NCBI GenBank assembly: GCA_028285265.1
Contig: JANQPX010000037.1
Location: forward strand, 1-64,000
Reading direction: 5' to 3'
Source of the DNA: Geminicoccaceae bacterium
GTDB taxonomy: Bacteria > Pseudomonadota > Alphaproteobacteria > Geminicoccales > Geminicoccaceae
Length of the DNA: 64,000 nt
The notes below the pieces were generated by a model that made no database searches, was not told the DNA's origin, and saw only the letters and a list, made by a program, of their open reading frames with translations. Position numbers and translations under genes: made by a program. Every line of letters begins with the position of its first letter. The stretch's first letter is position 1. Below, one piece after another: positions 60,575 to 64,000 of the stretch.

Positions 60575-62207
60575 ATCAGAGCCGCACCGACCCGAAATCC
60601 TTCAGATGCGTGGCTTGCGCATCGAGGGGCGGGCGGACGACTCATGGCAAGAAATCGTCCACGGAATCGATCTCGATCTTAAGCGTGGCGAGGTTTTAGG
60701 GTTGATCGGCGAGTCGGGGGCCGGCAAGTCCACCATCGGCCTTGCAGCGATGGGCTTTGCGCGCGACGGCTGTCGTATCGCCGGTGGTGATATCCACTTC
60801 GATGGCATCAATCTCATGGAGGCGACCGAGGTAGAGAAGCGTGCGCTTAGAGGTGCACGCATCGCGTATGTTGCCCAAAGTGCGGCCGCTGCGTTCAACC
60901 CGGCTCATCGCCTCGTCGACCAATTTGTCGAAGCACCGGTTCAACATGGCCTTCGTCAGCGAACCGATAGCGAAGCGGAAGCGATTGATCTGTATCGGCG
61001 CTTGCAATTGCCGGAACCGAAGAGCATAGGGTTCCGCTATCCTCACCAGGTCTCAGGCGGGCAGCTGCAGCGTGCGATGACAGCCATGGCCATGGCGTGC
61101 CGACCCGACCTCATCATTTTCGATGAGCCGACGACGGCTCTCGATGTGACAACGCAGATTGAGGTGCTCGCGTCGATCCGATCTGCTGTCGAGCAGTTCG
61201 GCACAGCCGCACTTTACATTACCCACGATCTTGCCGTGGTCGCACAGATGACGGATCGGATTATGGTGCTGCGCCATGGTCACCTTGTTGAGGAAGACAG
61301 AACGCGTGACATGCTCAAAGCACCAAGAGAGGACTATACACGTGCTCTCTGGTCGGTTCGAAGTTTTCGAAAGCCGGAGTCGCCTGCACCTGAAGGCATG
61401 CCGCTCATTAGTATGGAGGGTGTGACTGCGGGTTACACCAACATTGATGTGCTGAAGAATGTCAGCATTGCCATCGCAAAACAGCGAACTGTTGCCATCG
61501 TCGGCGAAAGCGGCTCGGGCAAAAGCACCGCCGCGCGGGTGATCGCTGGGCTGCTTCCTCCAAGATTAGGACATGTGAAGTTCGCCAATGAGGTCTTACC
61601 GCCGGATTACAGGCAGAGAACGAAGGAGCAGCTCCGAAAGTTACAAATGATCTATCAAATGCCGGACACCGCACTCAACCCTCGTCAGCGGGTCCGAGAC
61701 ATCATCGGTAGGCCGCTGCAGCTCTACTTCAACCAGAACAGCGCTCAGCGTGAGCGTCGCATCTGCGAATTGCTGGATATGATCGAATTGGAGCCTGGTC
61801 AGTTCATCGATCGTTTACCCAACGAGTTGTCCGGTGGCCAGAAACAGCGAATCTGTATTGCCCGTGCGCTTGCCGCCGAGCCTGAGTTGGTGATCTGCGA
61901 CGAAGTCACATCAGCCCTCGATCAACTCGTCGCTGAGGGGATCTTGAAGCTCCTCCAACGTCTCCAAGATGATCTTGGCCTTTCCTACATGTTCATCACC
62001 CACGACATCGGCACCGTGCGCGCGATCTCTGACGAGGTGGTGGTGATGCTGCAGGGCGAGGTCGTGGAAACTGGCTCGCGGCGCACCATGTTCACGCCCC
62101 CGCATCATGCCTATACCGAGCTCCTTTTGTCCTCGGTCCCAGAGATGGATCCAGATTGGCTCACCAACTTGCTCGCCGCACGGCGCCGAAGCGATAGCGA
62201 GCGTTAG
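60564..62207 (+). CDS. Fused peptide-type ABC transporter ATPase (DppD-DppF-like)
   Basis: One 547-residue polypeptide carries two ATPase domains. The first (about 15-260) has Walker A GESGAGKST, SGGQLQR, and FDEPTTALD; the second (about 285-540) has GESGSGKST, LSGGQKQRICIARAL and CDEVTSALD. Each has an H-loop (YITHDLA, FITHDIG). This replaces separate DppD and DppF proteins and supplies both ATP sites. It starts within the dppC gene. With 56917, 58777 and 59741 it completes a full importer. Confidence 0.95.
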   Translation: MNSESEPHRPEILQMRGLRIEGRADDSWQEIVHGIDLDLKRGEVLGLIGESGAGKSTIGLAAMGFARDGCRIAGGDIHFDGINLMEATEVEKRALRGARIAYVAQSAAAAFNPAHRLVDQFVEAPVQHGLRQRTDSEAEAIDLYRRLQLPEPKSIGFRYPHQVSGGQLQRAMTAMAMACRPDLIIFDEPTTALDVTTQIEVLASIRSAVEQFGTAALYITHDLAVVAQMTDRIMVLRHGHLVEEDRTRDMLKAPREDYTRALWSVRSFRKPESPAPEGMPLISMEGVTAGYTNIDVLKNVSIAIAKQRTVAIVGESGSGKSTAARVIAGLLPPRLGHVKFANEVLPPDYRQRTKEQLRKLQMIYQMPDTALNPRQRVRDIIGRPLQLYFNQNSAQRERRICELLDMIELEPGQFIDRLPNELSGGQKQRICIARALAAEPELVICDEVTSALDQLVAEGILKLLQRLQDDLGLSYMFITHDIGTVRAISDEVVVMLQGEVVETGSRRTMFTPPHHAYTELLLSSVPEMDPDWLTNLLAARRRSDSER

Positions 62208-62573
62208 CGACGATCTCCTGTCTAAAGGGCGATCGTGGTCGTCTCCTAAGAGAGGCCGGCTGCTGCACATGCAGTACCGCTGATGGGCTTTGATAGGCCA
62301 TCGACGACTCTTGATGCTCAATCTATCGATGAAGCATTTGAGAGGCGCATCAACGATGATTTCTCATTGAAATGGCAATCAGAACATCATTGATATCGAG
62401 GGGCGAGCCAGGGCCTGTGGTCCTAATGTGGTTTTCGTGTTCCCGCGGTCAGCAATCAGAACCATGGCTGGGTGTGTATCGACGATGTTGCGATTACTGG
62501 ACCATGGCTTCGTCTTCCGCGGCATCGCATTTGCATGTTAAGGGTGGACAATGACGATAAGGGAGGGACGATC
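62208..62573. other. Intergenic region upstream of tmm
   Basis: No gene is supported. An imperfect inverted repeat (ATCAACGATGAT with AACATCATTGAT, about 62340-62395) might be an operator for methylamine control. No clear terminator of the ABC operon is seen. Confidence 0.35.
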
Positions 62574-63917
62574 ATGACCAAGAAGGTCGCCATCATCGGC
62601 GCTGGCCCGTCAGGCCTCGCGCAACTTCGTGCTTTTCAATCAGCTGCCGCTAAGGGCGAAGCCATTCCGGAGGTCGTTTGCTTCGAAAAGCAGGATGATT
62701 GGGGGGGGCTTTGGAACTACAGCTGGCGAACCGGCCTGGATGAATATGGCGAGCCGGTTCACTGCTCGATGTATCGCTATCTCTGGTCCAACGGTCCTAA
62801 GGAAGGACTCGAGTTCGCCGACTATACGTTCGATGAGCATTTTGGTCGTCCTATTGCCTCATATCCGCCACGCGCTGTGCTCTTCGACTATATCAAGGGG
62901 CGGGTCGAGAAGGCTGATGTTCGGAAATGGATCAAGTTTCGTCATACCTGCCGGCGCGTCGAGTATAACGAGGCGACGGCGAGGTTTCGCGTCGTGGTCC
63001 ATGACCTGGTGAACGATAAAGAAGTGGTCGGCGACTACGATGACGTGGTCTGTGCGACTGGCCATTTCTCAACGCCAAATGTCCCCTATTTTCAGGGCTT
63101 TGAGACGTATCAGGGACGTGTGTTGCATGCCCATGACTTCCGCGATGCGCTTGAGTTCAAGGATAAAGACATCCTGATTATCGGCACGAGTTACTCGGCG
63201 GAGGACATCGGCTCACAATGCTGGAAATATGGATGCAAGTCCGTGACCGTTAGTCACCGAACGGCGCCGATTGGCTTCGACTGGCCCGACAACTGGAAAG
63301 AGGTTCCGCTCTTGCAGAAGGTCGAAGGTAAAACAGCTACCTTTAAGGATGGCTCGACCGCTGACGTTGATGCGATCATTCTTTGCACTGGCTACCTACA
63401 CCACTTTCCATTCATGGCCGATGATTTGAAGCTTCGTACCGCTAATCGCCTTGCGACTGCCGATCTCTATAAGGGGGTCGCGTATATCAATAACCCGAAG
63501 CTCTTCTATCTTGGCATGCAGGATCAGTGGTACACATTCAACATGTTTGATGCGCAGGCCTGGTGGGCCAGGGATGTGATCTTGGGTAAGATTGACCTCC
63601 CGGACCAGGCCGCGATGATCGCCGATGTTGAAGATCGTATCCAACGCGAGGACGCAGGCGAGACAGCCTACGACGCCATTCGCTATCAGGGCGATTATGT
63701 TCGAGAGTTAGTCGCCGAGACGGATTATCCCGAATTTGATATCGAAGCAGCCAATGAAGCATTCTTCCAATGGAAGAAGCACAAAGGTGAATCGATTATG
63801 GGCTTTCGTGATAACGGCTATGTCTCACCCATGACCGGGACCAAAGCGCCCCCTCATCATACGCCATGGGTGGATGCACTTGACGACTCGCTTGAGGCCT
63901 ACCTTAAGACAACGTGA
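62574..63917 (+). CDS. tmm: Trimethylamine monooxygenase
   Basis: Tmm is an FAD- and NADPH-dependent monooxygenase that oxidises trimethylamine to trimethylamine N-oxide. The 447 residues begin MTKKVAIIGAGPSGLAQLRA (FAD GxGxxG, 9-14), then a GGLWNYSWRTG motif, the FMO-type YQGRVLHAHDF (179-189; Tyr replaces the usual Phe), NADPH GTSYSAEDIG (204-213) and the ending HHTPWVDALDDSLEAYL, all very close to the characterised Tmm proteins. ATG 62574 has GGGAGGGACGATC before it; the frame from 62472 is out of place. The downstream demethylase (tdm) may lie past the window end. It probably feeds methylamine into one-carbon oxidation. Confidence 0.97.
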   Translation: MTKKVAIIGAGPSGLAQLRAFQSAAAKGEAIPEVVCFEKQDDWGGLWNYSWRTGLDEYGEPVHCSMYRYLWSNGPKEGLEFADYTFDEHFGRPIASYPPRAVLFDYIKGRVEKADVRKWIKFRHTCRRVEYNEATARFRVVVHDLVNDKEVVGDYDDVVCATGHFSTPNVPYFQGFETYQGRVLHAHDFRDALEFKDKDILIIGTSYSAEDIGSQCWKYGCKSVTVSHRTAPIGFDWPDNWKEVPLLQKVEGKTATFKDGSTADVDAIILCTGYLHHFPFMADDLKLRTANRLATADLYKGVAYINNPKLFYLGMQDQWYTFNMFDAQAWWARDVILGKIDLPDQAAMIADVEDRIQREDAGETAYDAIRYQGDYVRELVAETDYPEFDIEAANEAFFQWKKHKGESIMGFRDNGYVSPMTGTKAPPHHTPWVDALDDSLEAYLKTT

Positions 63918-64000
63918 GCCTCAGCTGACTGATTGCCACTTAGACCCTGAGGATTGAGCGGACTGCTGAGTCGATGATGTCCGTATCCGAGGGTGATTGC

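Noticed and set aside
1..64000. CRISPR array, tRNA or rRNA genes
   Set aside because: I saw no regular direct repeats with spacers and no tRNA or rRNA core motifs while reading; a dedicated search would be needed to be certain.

Overview
The window is a piece of an alphaproteobacterial chromosome of roughly mid-50s percent GC. The reasons are the gene families and their best-remembered relatives (aglEFGK alpha-glucoside ABC system, minCDE, mrpABCDEFG, split methylenetetrahydrofolate reductase, trimethylamine monooxygenase), the frequent TTG and GTG starts, and the absence of any archaeal or Gram-positive signal. Trimethylamine monooxygenase plus a sodium/proton antiporter suggest a marine or saline habitat, but this is inference. 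No rRNA, tRNA or CRISPR array is visible.

Region 1-2860 is a decayed prophage edge. Two truncated phage genes face each other across one breakpoint near base 200. They are followed by a short coiled-coil membrane protein, a frameshifted phage remnant, two tiny membrane proteins of about 31 residues, and a 103-bp miniature element whose ends resemble an IS481-type insertion sequence.

Region 2865-18612 holds metabolic genes: a MarR regulator with 4-hydroxyphenylpyruvate dioxygenase and a DapA-family aldolase; O-acetylhomoserine sulfhydrylase with an alpha/beta hydrolase; an unknown 280-residue protein; minCDE for division-site placement; a polar amino acid ABC importer without an ATPase gene, followed by an EamA transporter and a glutathione transferase; and a minus-strand one-carbon operon (NMT1/THI5-like protein, zinc-finger-like MTHFR C-terminal protein, MTHFR).

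Region 18745-41153 holds glutaminyl-tRNA synthetase with an altered KMSKS loop, the aglEFGK importer with a LacI regulator, an M23 lipoprotein, an alcohol dehydrogenase, a LiuC-like hydratase, a GGDEF-EAL protein, a TadE-like protein, a GAF histidine kinase, the glycerol-3-phosphate importer ugpBAE without ugpC, a Gfo/Idh/MocA dehydrogenase, a MaoC hydratase and an SDR.

Region 41458-50049 is all minus strand: a CaCA-type cation exchanger, the complete group 1 Mrp antiporter operon, a Bax-inhibitor-1 family protein and an unknown coiled-coil protein. Region 50067-64000 has an orphan strong terminator divergent from an OxyR-like regulator that lacks the peroxidatic cysteine, a three-PAS histidine kinase carrying a 10-base homopolymer, an FAD oxidoreductase with a cupin, an SMP-30 lactonase, a complete peptide-type ABC importer, and trimethylamine monooxygenase.

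The window reads as a nutrient-scavenging chromosome segment: five ABC import systems or parts of them, C1 and methylamine oxidation, and sodium homeostasis. I found no clear large undescribed system. The most unusual items are the cysteine-less OxyR homologue with a possible divergent small RNA, the homopolymer in the PAS kinase, the GlnRS loop insertion, and the one-carbon operon with a signal-less THI5-like protein and a possible CTG start.
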